Source: Pseudomonas japonica
GTDB taxonomy: Bacteria; Pseudomonadota; Gammaproteobacteria; Pseudomonadales; Pseudomonadaceae
DNA length: 64,000 nt
Direction: 5' to 3'
Assembly (NCBI RefSeq): GCF_013522925.1
Contig: NZ_JAAMQU010000005.1
Coordinates: forward strand, 248,001 to 312,000
The notes below the pieces were generated by a model. That model was not told the origin of the DNA and made no database searches. It was given only the letters and a program-made list of their open reading frames with translations. Shown here piece by piece: positions 52,229 to 61,847 of the stretch. Made by a program: the position numbers and the translations under genes. Position 1 is the first letter of the stretch. The number at the start of each line of letters is the position of its first letter.

Positions 52229-53584
52229 ATGACCGCTCTCTCTCGCCGCCTCGCCGGGCTCCTGGCAGGCCTGGCCTGCTACTCCATGGCCGCCACCGCG
52301 CTGGCCGCGCAACCTACCCACGAATACGTACTGGCCAATGGGCTGAAGGTGGTCGTACGCGAGGATCATCGCGCGCCGGTAGTGGTTTCCCAGCTCTGGT
52401 ACAAGGTGGGCTCCAGCTACGAAGGGCCTGGCCAGACCGGCCTGTCCCACGTACTTGAGCACATGATGTTCAAGGGCAGCAGCAAACTGGGCCCGGGCGA
52501 GGCGTCCCGGGTACTGCGCGACCTCGGCGCCGAGGAAAACGCGTTCACCAGCGACGACTACACCGCGTTTTACCAGGTGCTGGCCCGTGACAGGTTGCCG
52601 GTCGCCCTGGAAATGGAAGCCGACCGCATGGCCACCCTCGCCCTGCCGGAAGCAGAGTTCACGCGGGAAATCGAAGTCATCAAGGAGGAGCGGCGGCTGC
52701 GCACCGATGACAAGCCCTCGCAGAAAGCCTTCGAGCTGTTCAAAGCCGCAGCCTACCCTTCCAGCAGTTACCGCACGCCCACCATCGGCTGGATGGCCGA
52801 CCTTCAGCGTGTGACGGTTCAGGACGCGCGCGACTGGTATCACACCTGGTATGCGCCGAACAACGCCACGCTGGTGGTGGTTGGGGATGTGCAACCCGAC
52901 GAGGTCAAGGCACTGGCGGAGCGGTTCTTCGGGAGCATCCCGCAGCGGCCCATCCCTGTTGCCAAGCGGCCGGTGGAGCTGGCCGAGCCCGGCGAGCGAC
53001 GCCTCATGCTACCGGTACGCACTCAGTTGCCCAGCCTGCTGATGGCCTTCAACGTGCCAGGCGCGGCAACGGCCGCGGACCCGCGCAGTGTTCAGGCCTT
53101 GCGCCTCACCGTTGCCCTGCTTGACGGCGGCTACAGCGCGCGCATGGCCTCCCGGCTGGAGCGAGGCGCCGAGGTGGTGTCCGGCTCATCGGCCAGCTAT
53201 GACGCTTATGAGCGCGGCGACAGCCTGTTCACCCTCTCGGCCACACCGAACGCTGAAAAACACAAAACGCTCGCGGACGCGGAAAAAGCGTTGTGGGGGC
53301 TGCTCGATGACCTCAAGCGCACACCGCCCTCCGCGGAAGAACTGGAGCGGGTACGCGCGCAATATATTGCGGGGCTGGTTTACGACAGGGATTCGATCAC
53401 TGCCCAGGCAACCGCCATCGGGCAGCTGGAAACCGTCGGCTTGCCATGGACGCTGCTCGACACCGAAATGGACGCGCTGAACCAGGTTACGCCTCAAGAC
53501 ATCCAGCAAGCCGCGCGCACGTACTTCACCCACAGCCGCCTTACGGTTGCCCATGTATTGCCGGAGGCAGCGCCACATGACTGA
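52229..53584 (+). CDS. M16 family zinc metallopeptidase, catalytic subunit
   Basis: 451 residues with a signal peptide (1-27, ending ALA). The inverted zinc motif HxxEH is intact in GLSHVLEHMMFKG, and the downstream Glu of the family is in EENAFTSDDY or the following acidic helix. Probably a periplasmic peptidase working as a heterodimer with the next gene, which lacks zinc ligands, like the bacterial relatives of mitochondrial processing peptidase. Start MTALSRRLAG at 52229. Ends eight bases inside the next gene. Confidence 0.92.
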   Translation: MTALSRRLAGLLAGLACYSMAATALAAQPTHEYVLANGLKVVVREDHRAPVVVSQLWYKVGSSYEGPGQTGLSHVLEHMMFKGSSKLGPGEASRVLRDLGAEENAFTSDDYTAFYQVLARDRLPVALEMEADRMATLALPEAEFTREIEVIKEERRLRTDDKPSQKAFELFKAAAYPSSSYRTPTIGWMADLQRVTVQDARDWYHTWYAPNNATLVVVGDVQPDEVKALAERFFGSIPQRPIPVAKRPVELAEPGERRLMLPVRTQLPSLLMAFNVPGAATAADPRSVQALRLTVALLDGGYSARMASRLERGAEVVSGSSASYDAYERGDSLFTLSATPNAEKHKTLADAEKALWGLLDDLKRTPPSAEELERVRAQYIAGLVYDRDSITAQATAIGQLETVGLPWTLLDTEMDALNQVTPQDIQQAARTYFTHSRLTVAHVLPEAAPHD

Positions 53585-55025
53585 CCATCGCCCGTTCGCG
53601 GCCCTTCTCATCGCGCTCACGCTCGGCGCAAGCGCCTCGCTTCATGCCGACGAGCAACCCTCGACCGCCCCACACCTGGCCACACTTGCCAGCGCCGAGG
53701 CCGCCACGCCAGCGTACCGGCAGCTGAACGTTCAGCGCTGGGTTACAAAAGCCGGCGCGCGCGTGCTGTTCGTTGAAGCCCACGAGCTGCCCATGTTTGA
53801 CCTGAGGGTTACCTTTGCAGCCGGCAGCGCCCGGGATGAGCACTCTCCAGGCCTGGCGCTGATGACCAACGCCATGCTCAACGAAGGGGTGGCAGGCAAG
53901 GACGTCGACGCCATCGCACGTGGCTTCGAAGGGCTGGGTGCAGACTTCGGCAATGGCTCGTATCGAGATATGGCCGTGGCGAGCCTTCGCAGCCTGGTAG
54001 AGCCGGCCAAACGCGAGCCGGCCATGGCACTGTTCAGCGAAGTGCTCGGCCATCCCACGTTCCCCGCCGCCTCCGTGGCCCGGATCAAGAACCAGCTGCT
54101 CGCCGGTTTCGAGTACCAGAAGCAGAACCCGGGCCACCTGGCGAACGAGGCTTTCATGGCCGCGCTTTACGGGGCCCACCCCTACGCGCATGACAGCGAA
54201 GGCAATGCGAGCGCCATCAAGGCCATCACGGTCGAACAGATGCGTGCGTTCCACAAGCGTGCCTACGCGGCAGGGAACGCGGTGATCGCGCTGGTGGGCG
54301 ACCTCGACCGTTCCCAGGCCGAAGCACTGGCCGAGCAGGTATCCCAGGCGCTACCCAAGGGCCCGGCGCTTGCCCCTGTTCAAGCGGCCAAGCCACCTGC
54401 GGCAGTCACTCGCCATATCGAATTCCCTTCCAAGCAGACCCATCTGCTGATTGGCCAGCTGGGCATCGAACGCAGCGATCCCGACTACGCCGCGCTCACC
54501 ATGGGCAACCAGATCCTCGGCGGCGGCGGCTTCGGCACCCGGTTGATGACCGAAGTGCGGGAGCGCCGCGGCCTCTCCTACGGGGTGTACTCGGGCTTCT
54601 CGCCCATGCAGGCCAAAGGCCCGTTCACCATCGGCCTGCAGACGCGTGCCCAGGTCAGCCAGGGCACGCTGGAGTTGGTGCGCCAGGTGCTTCGCGATTA
54701 CCTGCGCGACGGCCCCACCGAAGCCGAGCTCGCCGCCGCCAAGAAGGAACTTGCAGGAAGCTTCCCGTTGTCCAATGCCAGTAACGCAAGCATTGTCGGC
54801 CAGCTGGGCAGCATGGGCTTCTACGGCCTGCCCACCTCGTACCTGGAGGACTTCATGGCACAGTCCCAGCAGCTCACTACCGAGCAGGTCAGAGATGCGA
54901 TGCGTCGACACCTGGATGCCGACAACATGCTTGTGATTACCGCAGGGCCAACGCTGCCACAGGATTCCCTGCCCCCTCCAACCGATCATCCCACCGAGCC
55001 TCCACTCGGTATTCCGGAGCACTGA
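53577..55025 (+). CDS. M16 family peptidase-like protein, non-catalytic subunit
   Basis: 482 residues with a signal peptide (1-25, ending HA). Where the catalytic partner has HVLEH this one has LALMTNAML, so zinc cannot be bound there. It keeps the Arg/Tyr substrate-binding pair region RERRGLSYGVYSGF near the C-terminal half. Likely forms the closed chamber with the protein encoded immediately upstream (eight-base overlap). Overlaps rsmD by one base. Confidence 0.9.
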   Translation: MTDHRPFAALLIALTLGASASLHADEQPSTAPHLATLASAEAATPAYRQLNVQRWVTKAGARVLFVEAHELPMFDLRVTFAAGSARDEHSPGLALMTNAMLNEGVAGKDVDAIARGFEGLGADFGNGSYRDMAVASLRSLVEPAKREPAMALFSEVLGHPTFPAASVARIKNQLLAGFEYQKQNPGHLANEAFMAALYGAHPYAHDSEGNASAIKAITVEQMRAFHKRAYAAGNAVIALVGDLDRSQAEALAEQVSQALPKGPALAPVQAAKPPAAVTRHIEFPSKQTHLLIGQLGIERSDPDYAALTMGNQILGGGGFGTRLMTEVRERRGLSYGVYSGFSPMQAKGPFTIGLQTRAQVSQGTLELVRQVLRDYLRDGPTEAELAAAKKELAGSFPLSNASNASIVGQLGSMGFYGLPTSYLEDFMAQSQQLTTEQVRDAMRRHLDADNMLVITAGPTLPQDSLPPPTDHPTEPPLGIPEH

Positions 55026-55618
55026 TGGCTATTCAACCTGCCAAATCCGGCCCCGATGGCGGCCAGGGTCAACTTCGCATTATCGGTGGTGAATGGCGCA
55101 GCCGTCGCGTCACCTTCCCGGACGGGCCAGGCTTGCGGCCTACACCGGACCGGGTTCGCGAAACACTATTCAACTGGCTGGCGCCTTATGTGGCCGGCGC
55201 CCGGGTGCTGGACCCCTTCGCCGGCAGCGGCGCGCTGTATCTCGAAGCGCTGTCCCGAGGCGCGGCCATGGGGCTGGCGCTCGATAACAACGCTGTGGCC
55301 ATCGCAAGCCTTCGAGGGAACCTCGACCTGCTCAAATGCCCGGTAGGGCAGCTGGTTCAGGGCGATGCCGTTCGCTATCTCGAAAACCAGCCGGCCCACC
55401 CGTTCGACCTGGTGTTCCTGGATCCGCCTTTCCACCAGAACTTGCTGCAGCCGGTGTGTGAGCTGCTCGAGGCCAAGGGTTGGCTGGCGGAGCAGGCCTG
55501 GATCTACACCGAAAGCGAAGCACCGCCTTCCACGCTCGGCTTGCCGCCAAGCTGGCAGCTACATCGTGAAAAACAGGCTGGCCAGGTGTATTACGCGCTG
55601 TGGGCGAAGGGGCGATAA
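55025..55618 (+). CDS. rsmD: 16S rRNA (guanine-966-N2)-methyltransferase
   Basis: 197 residues. Early RIIGGEWRSRRVTFPDGPGLRPTPDRVRETLFNWL motif region, SAM site LDPFAGSGALYLEALSRGA and catalytic FLDPPF. Methylates G966 in the small subunit. Start TGATG overlaps the M16 stop by one base. P. aeruginosa has the same M16-M16-rsmD arrangement. Confidence 0.95.
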   Translation: MAIQPAKSGPDGGQGQLRIIGGEWRSRRVTFPDGPGLRPTPDRVRETLFNWLAPYVAGARVLDPFAGSGALYLEALSRGAAMGLALDNNAVAIASLRGNLDLLKCPVGQLVQGDAVRYLENQPAHPFDLVFLDPPFHQNLLQPVCELLEAKGWLAEQAWIYTESEAPPSTLGLPPSWQLHREKQAGQVYYALWAKGR

Positions 55619-55626
55619 GCGTCATC

Positions 55627-56619
55627 ATGGGGATGCCAGCACCTGTGTTTCGCCCTGCCAGAGGCTTGGGCAACCCGCACCTGCAAACGTTGTGGGGGCC
55701 GTTGTGGCGCAAGCAACCGCCTCTGGACCGAACCCGCGAGCGGCTATGGCTGGCCGATGGCGATTTCATCGATGTGGATTGGCATGGGCCTCACAGGGCA
55801 GACGCGCCGTTGGTGATGGTTCTGCATGGGCTTACAGGCTCCTCGCAGTCCCCTTATGTGCTCGGCCTGCAGCGCGCATTGGCAGCTCAGGGTTGGGCAA
55901 GTGTCGCGCTCAATTGGCGAGGCTGCTCGGGGGAGCCCAACCTGTTGCCCCGCAGCTACCACTCCGGCGCCACGGAGGATCTGGCCGAAGTGGTGCAGCT
56001 GGTGCAGGCCCGTCGGCCGCTGGCCCCTTTGTATGCCGTGGGGTACTCCCTCGGGGGCAACATCCTGCTCAAATACCTGGGAGAAACAGGCAGTGCCTGC
56101 CCGCTACGCGCCGGGGCGGCCGTTTCAGTGCCTTTCCGTCTCGACCAGTGCGCCGACCGTATAGGGCTGGGCTTTTCGAAAATCTACCAGGCGCATTTCA
56201 TGCGAGAGATGCTCGGCTACCTCAAGCACAAGCGCCAGCGCTTCGAACAGGAAGGCCATGTCCAGCACATCGAAGCCCTATCGGCCCTAGGGCCGCTGGA
56301 CGGCATTCGTACGTTCTGGGATTTCGATGGGCGCATTACTGCCCCGCTACATGGCTTCAACGGCGCGCAGGACTACTACCGCCAGGCGTCGAGCCGTTAT
56401 TACCTCAAGCAGATACAGCGGCCCTGCCTGTTGATCCAGGCCGAGGACGACCCCTTCGTATTTCCCCACAGCCTGCCATCGGCAGACGAGCTGGCGCCGG
56501 GTACCACATTCGAGCGGCACGCGGCGGGTGGGCATGTAGGGTTTGTATCAGGCAGCCTGCGGCGCCCCGAATACTATCTGGAGCGGCGCATTCCGCAATG
56601 GCTATCCAGCCTTGGGTAG
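55627..56619 (+). CDS. YheT-family alpha/beta hydrolase
   Basis: 330 residues from the ATG at 55627 (55633 also possible). N-terminal GLGNPHLQTLWGPL, oxyanion block VLHGLTGSSQSPYV, NWRGCSGEPN, nucleophile Ser in GYSLGGNILLKYLGE, catalytic Asp in AEDDPF and His in AAGGHVGFV. Relatives include E. coli YheT and eukaryotic ABHD1/3 lipases; substrate unknown. Directly after rsmD with eight bases between them. Confidence 0.88.
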   Translation: MGMPAPVFRPARGLGNPHLQTLWGPLWRKQPPLDRTRERLWLADGDFIDVDWHGPHRADAPLVMVLHGLTGSSQSPYVLGLQRALAAQGWASVALNWRGCSGEPNLLPRSYHSGATEDLAEVVQLVQARRPLAPLYAVGYSLGGNILLKYLGETGSACPLRAGAAVSVPFRLDQCADRIGLGFSKIYQAHFMREMLGYLKHKRQRFEQEGHVQHIEALSALGPLDGIRTFWDFDGRITAPLHGFNGAQDYYRQASSRYYLKQIQRPCLLIQAEDDPFVFPHSLPSADELAPGTTFERHAAGGHVGFVSGSLRRPEYYLERRIPQWLSSLG

Positions 56620-56628
56620 CTTGGGCGT

Positions 56629-57504
56629 CTAACGCCCTTGGTCATTGCTGCCCGGCCCGGTTGCGATCGGCCGCTGGGAATCGGTGATCCATTCGCTCCA
56701 GGAGCCAGCGTACAGCTTGGCCAATGGCAGGCCCGCCAGGCACATCGCGAACAGGTTATGGCACGCGGTTACGCCAGAGCCGCAATACGCTACAACCTGG
56801 CCACCGCTTTCTGCTTGGGTCAGATACGGCCTGAACCGCTCGCGAAGTTGATCGGGCGGCAGGAATGCGCCGCTCGGTTGCAAGTTTTTGCTGAAGTCCA
56901 GGCAATGCGCGCCGGGGATATGCCCGGCAACAGGGTCGATTGGCTCAGCCTCACCCTTGAACCGGGGCTCGGCGCGGGCATCCAGAAGCGTCACGCCTGC
57001 GCCCAGCCGTTCATGCAACTGCTGCGCAGTGACCACCAGCTCGCTGTCAGGCTTGCCGCTCAGATGCCCACGTTCGGTGGGCGGTGGGTTCAGGCTCAGC
57101 GACAGGCGTGCCTCGTGCCATGCCTTGAGGCCCCCATCGAGGATATACAGGCCGTTACGCTTGCCCAACCACACGAGCAGCCACCACGCCCGCGCGGCGA
57201 AGGCACCTGGGCCGTCGTCGTAAAGCACCACATCGGAATTGGCGTTGATGCCCCATGCCTGAAAACGCTCCAGCAAGTGCCCGGGGCTGGGCAGGGGATG
57301 CCGGCCGGTTACTCCTTTCACTACCTTGCCACTGAGGTCGCGCTCCAGGTCCGCCAGCCTCGCCCCTTCGATGTGCCCTTGGGCGTAGCTACGGCGGCCG
57401 TAATCCAGGTCATCCAGCGAGGCGCGGCAATCAAGAATGACCAGGCCCGGCTCTTCAAGCCGCTGGTGAAGTTGCAGGGGCGAAATCAGTTGGGCGATGG
57501 GCAT
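56629..57504 (-). CDS. sseA: sulfurtransferase with two rhodanese domains (SseA-like)
   Basis: 291 residues. N-terminal inactive rhodanese domain (1-130) and C-terminal active domain with the loop CGSGVTAC near 240-247. CGSGVTA is the form seen in 3-mercaptopyruvate sulfurtransferases, while thiosulfate rhodaneses usually have CRKGV-type loops, so mercaptopyruvate is the likelier donor. Convergent with the YheT gene, ten bases apart; TetR gene upstream on the same strand. Confidence 0.85.
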   Translation of the reverse strand: MPIAQLISPLQLHQRLEEPGLVILDCRASLDDLDYGRRSYAQGHIEGARLADLERDLSGKVVKGVTGRHPLPSPGHLLERFQAWGINANSDVVLYDDGPGAFAARAWWLLVWLGKRNGLYILDGGLKAWHEARLSLSLNPPPTERGHLSGKPDSELVVTAQQLHERLGAGVTLLDARAEPRFKGEAEPIDPVAGHIPGAHCLDFSKNLQPSGAFLPPDQLRERFRPYLTQAESGGQVVAYCGSGVTACHNLFAMCLAGLPLAKLYAGSWSEWITDSQRPIATGPGSNDQGR

Positions 57505-57534
57505 GGCAGGTTCCCTGGGAAATGCAGGATTGAG

Positions 57535-58254
57535 TCACGGTTCTGGCTGAAGTTCCGGGTAAACACTTCGCTCGGTTGGGCCGCATTCGGTTGTGCCGCA
57601 TTCGGCGCGGCTGCTTCCTTTGAACTCATCCATCAGCGCAGCGAACGAGCTTGCCGCTCCAGCCGTTACATAGGCTTGCAACAAACTCAACGCCTGCCAT
57701 GCACCACGACGTACCGCAGTGGGGGTAATGGCCGCAGAGGATGGCAAGGTGGTGTGGAGGTAGCGCACCCAGGACGTAAGGATCAGCCAGGCGTTGACCG
57801 CTACGGTTTGTTGCTCCGCCGCGCTCATGTCGAGCACGCCCGCCTGGCAAAGATGGTCAAGCAAACCACGCCCCTCGCGCAGGCAGCCCACCGAAAAGGT
57901 TCGATGACGGGCAGCCAGTTCGGGATCGACTTCCACAAGGTGCTCAAGGTCTCGGTAGATGAACCGATAATCCCAGATGGCATTGATCACCACGCTTACG
58001 CAATGCCGCAGGGGCTCTACATCAGTGCCGGCGGGTGGGCGCGCCAACAGCGCCTCCAGAATGCGCGCCTGGTAGTCGGCGAAAAGCACGGCAACGATCT
58101 GTTGCTTGTTGTTGAAGTGGTAGTACAGGTTACCCGCAGAAATATCCGCTGCCGCCGCAATGTGATTGGTGGACACACTGCGCTCGCCTTGTTCGTTGAA
58201 CAGTTGGAGGCTTATCCGGGCGATGCGCTCGCGGGTTCTCGTAGACGCCTTCAC
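57535..58254 (-). CDS. TetR-family transcriptional regulator
   Basis: 239 residues. N-terminal helix-turn-helix (about 9-55) with GERSVSTNHIAAAADISAGNLYYHFNNKQQI, a strong match to the family, and an all-helical ligand domain with no assigned effector. The C-terminal 25 residues carry a duplicated ECGTT/ECGPT motif from a 15-bp tandem repeat, an unusual tail. Divergent from the carrier-protein gene at 58441, whose promoter holds an inverted repeat that may be its operator; also 30 bases upstream of sseA. Confidence 0.88.
   Translation of the reverse strand: MKASTRTRERIARISLQLFNEQGERSVSTNHIAAAADISAGNLYYHFNNKQQIVAVLFADYQARILEALLARPPAGTDVEPLRHCVSVVINAIWDYRFIYRDLEHLVEVDPELAARHRTFSVGCLREGRGLLDHLCQAGVLDMSAAEQQTVAVNAWLILTSWVRYLHTTLPSSAAITPTAVRRGAWQALSLLQAYVTAGAASSFAALMDEFKGSSRAECGTTECGPTERSVYPELQPEP
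57575..57604. repeat. 15-bp tandem duplication in the TetR gene
   Basis: GTTGGGCCGCATTCG (57575-57589) followed directly by GTTGTGCCGCATTCG (57590-57604), one mismatch. In frame, it duplicates five residues in the C-terminal tail. Confidence 0.85.
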
Positions 58255-58358
58255 TGTGTGGCTCTCCCGGCCCGATTGTCATTGTTTTATCCATAGTGAC
58301 ACAGCTATGCGCCGCCGTGCGGATTTGCCGGGCGCGCCCCCGATAGCAACGGTTCTGC

Positions 58359-58387
58359 TTGACGTGGCGCTGTGCCACCACTAGCGT
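58359..58387 (+). promoter_or_regulatory. candidate promoter and operator of the carrier-protein gene
   Basis: TTGACG (58359-58364), 17 bases, TAGCGT (58382-58387). Between them lies the inverted repeat GTGGC (58364-58368) GCTGT GCCAC (58374-58378), a position where a bound repressor would block polymerase. The divergent TetR protein is the obvious candidate binder. Confidence 0.55.
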
Positions 58388-58440
58388 TACACACAGGCCG
58401 TTGGCAGCCGTAAGCCAACACCCGTGCCAACGAGGCTGCA

Positions 58441-58659
58441 ATGAATTTATCGCGTGATGATGTAGTCGCCCTGTGGAAAAAACATTTGCACGTCGATGTT
58501 GTGGGCGATCAGGACAACTTTTTTGAGTTGGGTGGCGATTCGATCCAGGTTTTGCGGCTGGTATATGAAGTAAGCCTTCATTACAGCGCTGGCATAGACG
58601 TGCGCCGGTTCTACGCTGATCCCACGCCGGCAGGGCTATTGGCCGCGACTGCCTGTTGA
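58441..58659 (+). CDS. stand-alone phosphopantetheine carrier protein (PCP-like)
   Basis: 72 residues, one carrier domain of NRPS type. The attachment motif is FFELGGDSIQVLRLV with Ser34 as the probable 4'-phosphopantetheine site, and the flanking helices match peptidyl/aryl carrier domains more than AcpP of fatty-acid synthesis. GAGG lies five to eight bases before the ATG. No adenylation, condensation, ketosynthase or thioesterase gene is nearby. Neighbours are a divergent TetR gene and coaD, which makes the CoA precursor that supplies the phosphopantetheine arm. Partner enzyme and product unknown. Confidence 0.85.
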   Translation: MNLSRDDVVALWKKHLHVDVVGDQDNFFELGGDSIQVLRLVYEVSLHYSAGIDVRRFYADPTPAGLLAATAC

Positions 58660-58730
58660 TGTCCTCGGTGCCTGATGGGCGCCATGGCTGGCGCGTGTGC
58701 GGGTGGCTGCGCTACCATCCGAGTCCCTAA

Positions 58731-59579
<849 letters not shown>

Positions 59580-59585
59580 CCGGCA

Positions 59586-59927
59586 TCAGTTTTGCCGGTT
59601 GTAGCCGCTTTCCGTACATCCCAGGCACCGCACAAAGGCCGCCTTGCCTGGGTCTACCACCAGGGCCTTGCCTGCTGCCCCAACGTTACCGCCCAGGGCA
59701 GTGAACGGTAACGAAATCACAAAAACGCCGGCGCCAACCACCGTAGCGGCGATCAGCAGCGGCCGGGCGATTACCAGGTCACCGATCATGGCGTACGCCG
59801 GCGGGGCCTGCACGTCGTAGACCGGGTCGCCACTGGAATTGCTTTGGGTTGACTGAGCCATGGCCGGCGCGAATGGCAGCGCCATGGCCAGTGCAACGGC
59901 AAATGAGAGGGCACGGAACGGCTTCAT
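59586..59927 (-). CDS. small exported hypothetical protein
   Basis: 113 residues. A signal peptide (1-24, ending AMA) is followed by a polar stretch and one hydrophobic segment (about 54-75, [25 protein letters not shown]), then a C-terminal part with two Cys (CLGC). Similar small proteins in Pseudomonas are labelled multidrug transporter without evidence. Ribosome site GGAAG precedes the ATG at 59927. Function unknown. Confidence 0.75.
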   Translation of the reverse strand: MKPFRALSFAVALAMALPFAPAMAQSTQSNSSGDPVYDVQAPPAYAMIGDLVIARPLLIAATVVGAGVFVISLPFTALGGNVGAAGKALVVDPGKAAFVRCLGCTESGYNRQN

Positions 59928-60008
59928 GTGGCTTCCTTTTTCCCACGGGGAAAGCGACTGCAAGGTCAATTCACTATATCAGCGCGGCGCCCGCGGTGAG
60001 CCGGCGAA

Positions 60009-60821
60009 TTATTTCTGACATCCCGGGCAATATACGCTGGCCCGCTGCCCAAGGCGTGTTTCTCTTAGTATCTTCCCGCATACCTTGCAGTACTCGCCGC
60101 CACGGCCGTACACGAACAGCTCCTGCTGAAAATACCCCGGCTGGCCGTCACCACCGATGAAGTCCCGCAAGGTGGTTCCTCCCCGCTCGATGGCGTAGGC
60201 CAGGATGCGCTTGATCTCCACGGCAAGCTTGAGGTACCTCCCGCGTGAAATACCCCCGGCGGCGCGTCGAGGGTCGATGCCTGCCGCGAATAACGCCTCG
60301 GTCGCGTAAATGTTGCCTACGCCTACCACAACCTGGTTATCCATGATGAACGGCTTCACCGCCGCGCTTCGCCCGCGCGACAAGGTGAACAGTCGATCAC
60401 CGTCAAAGGCGTCAGTCAACGGCTCCGGGCCCAGGTGGGTGAGCAACTCATGAGCGTGGGGGTCGCTGCTCCAGAGCATGGCACCGAAGCGGCGGGGGTC
60501 GGTGTAACGCAGCGCCAGGCCGGACTCCAGTTCGATATCCACGTGTTCATGCTTGAGCGGTGCCTGGCCCACCGGCACCAGTCGCAGGTTGCCAGACATG
60601 CCCAGATGCGCGATGAGCGTGCCGGCTTCGGCATTGATCAGCAGGTATTTGGCCCGCCTGTCCACGCTGAGGATGCGCTGGCCGGAAAGCCGCGTATCCA
60701 GGTCCTCCGGGACGGGCCAGCGCAACCGCCGATCACGCACCACCACGCGCTCCACGCGCTGGCCTTCGACATGGGGCGCGATACCGCGACGCGTGGTTTC
60801 GACTTCAGGTAGCTCAGGCAT
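60009..60821 (-). CDS. mutM: formamidopyrimidine-DNA glycosylase
   Basis: Removes 8-oxoguanine and related lesions. 270 residues beginning [12 protein letters not shown], where Pro2 (after Met removal) is the catalytic amine and Glu3 assists; [13 protein letters not shown] near 169-181; zinc finger with CKVC and CPGC near the C-terminus. Full length. 21 bases downstream of the HDOD gene on the same strand. Confidence 0.97.
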   Translation of the reverse strand: MPELPEVETTRRGIAPHVEGQRVERVVVRDRRLRWPVPEDLDTRLSGQRILSVDRRAKYLLINAEAGTLIAHLGMSGNLRLVPVGQAPLKHEHVDIELESGLALRYTDPRRFGAMLWSSDPHAHELLTHLGPEPLTDAFDGDRLFTLSRGRSAAVKPFIMDNQVVVGVGNIYATEALFAAGIDPRRAAGGISRGRYLKLAVEIKRILAYAIERGGTTLRDFIGGDGQPGYFQQELFVYGRGGEYCKVCGKILRETRLGQRASVYCPGCQK

Positions 60822-60842
60822 GCGTCCACTCGGTAATAAGGG

Positions 60843-61709
60843 TTAATGGGCACTCAGTTCGCGGAGCGTTTCACGCAGGTTGTCGAACTCATACTCGGTG
60901 AGCCCCACGTAGTCGAGCACCTGCGCGCCGATGCGGTTCCATTCATGATCTTCGGCCTGGCCGCCCAGCACCTGATGAGAATGCGCTATGTGCTCGGCCA
61001 TTTTCAGCACCACCAGCAGGTTTTTCAGCGCCGTATGCTGGCTGCGCTCTTCGTCCAACACCGCAAGCACATTGTGATGGTTGGCAATCGCCGTGCAGAG
61101 CTCCACCGGCAAACGCCAGGCGCGAGCGGTGTAGTAGCCCACCACGGCGTGGTTGGTATTGAACGCACGGTTTTCCGTATCCACGATCCGCTGGCCATCG
61201 CTGGCGCCCGCATACGCGGCTTCGAGCACGTTCATGTAGCCAGGGAACCGCTTGAGCATCAGCGGCACGCCACAGTCGTGAAACAGCCCTAGCGCGTACG
61301 CCTGATCCTGCGAAGGCGCACCCAAGTGGCGCGCCAGCGCTGCGCTTGCCGTGGCGACATCCTGGGCATCGTCCCAGAAGCGGTTAAGCGTCACGATGGT
61401 CTCGTCGGCCATCTCGCCCTTGATCGACTGGGCATTGATGAGGGTGACCACAGCCTGCGGCCCCAATACGGTGACTGCCTGATGGACCGAAGCCAAGGCC
61501 TCGCCAGCACTGAACAGCGGGGAATTGGCGACCTTCAACACAGCACCGGCCAGCCCCGGATCCTGGGCGATCAGCCGGGCGATGGCCGGAAGGTCCGGGG
61601 CCGGCATGTACAGCTCCATCTGTAGGTCGACCATGATCTGCGGTTGCGGGGGGACGCTGATGCCTTGAAGGGCTTGCTCGAGTTGTTCGGGGGTTAGCGC
61701 TTGCGCCAT
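60843..61709 (-). CDS. HDOD-domain protein
   Basis: 288 residues, mostly one HDOD domain (DPGLAGAVLKVANSPLFSAGEALASVHQAVTVLGPQAVVTLI, then ALGLFHDCGVPLMLKRFPGYM and CTAIANHHNVL). HDOD proteins relate to HD hydrolases but usually lack full metal ligands; here HD (FHDCG) and HH remain. Roles in relatives include signalling and cell-cycle control. Start MAQALTPEQ at 61709 has a GGAG at a long spacing of 11; a frame to 61907 crosses the rlmI promoter and is rejected. Confidence 0.85.
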   Translation of the reverse strand: MAQALTPEQLEQALQGISVPPQPQIMVDLQMELYMPAPDLPAIARLIAQDPGLAGAVLKVANSPLFSAGEALASVHQAVTVLGPQAVVTLINAQSIKGEMADETIVTLNRFWDDAQDVATASAALARHLGAPSQDQAYALGLFHDCGVPLMLKRFPGYMNVLEAAYAGASDGQRIVDTENRAFNTNHAVVGYYTARAWRLPVELCTAIANHHNVLAVLDEERSQHTALKNLLVVLKMAEHIAHSHQVLGGQAEDHEWNRIGAQVLDYVGLTEYEFDNLRETLRELSAH

Positions 61710-61815
61710 AGGGGGACATACTCCGGGATAGCGCAATTCTACCGCCTGGCTGCCCGGCTGGGGAAACCGCCTGAAGGCTTTCATCGGCTGAAGGCCCTGG
61801 CACCTTCGCGCAGGG

Positions 61816-61821
61816 TATAAT
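61816..61821 (+). promoter_or_regulatory. -10 box of rlmI
   Basis: TATAAT 27 bases before the rlmI ATG; no good -35 is visible at 17 bases. Confidence 0.45.
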
Positions 61822-61847
61822 CGCGCTCTTTTGTTCGGAGCACTTAG

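Noticed and set aside
56638..58296. 552-codon plus-strand frame across sseA and the TetR gene
   Set aside because: Spans two well-supported minus-strand genes and their gap; composition is that of a shadow frame.
58441..58659. Carrier protein read as the fatty-acid ACP (acpP)
   Set aside because: Motif is GGDSIQ in a PCP-like context rather than the DSLD of AcpP, and no fab genes are adjacent.
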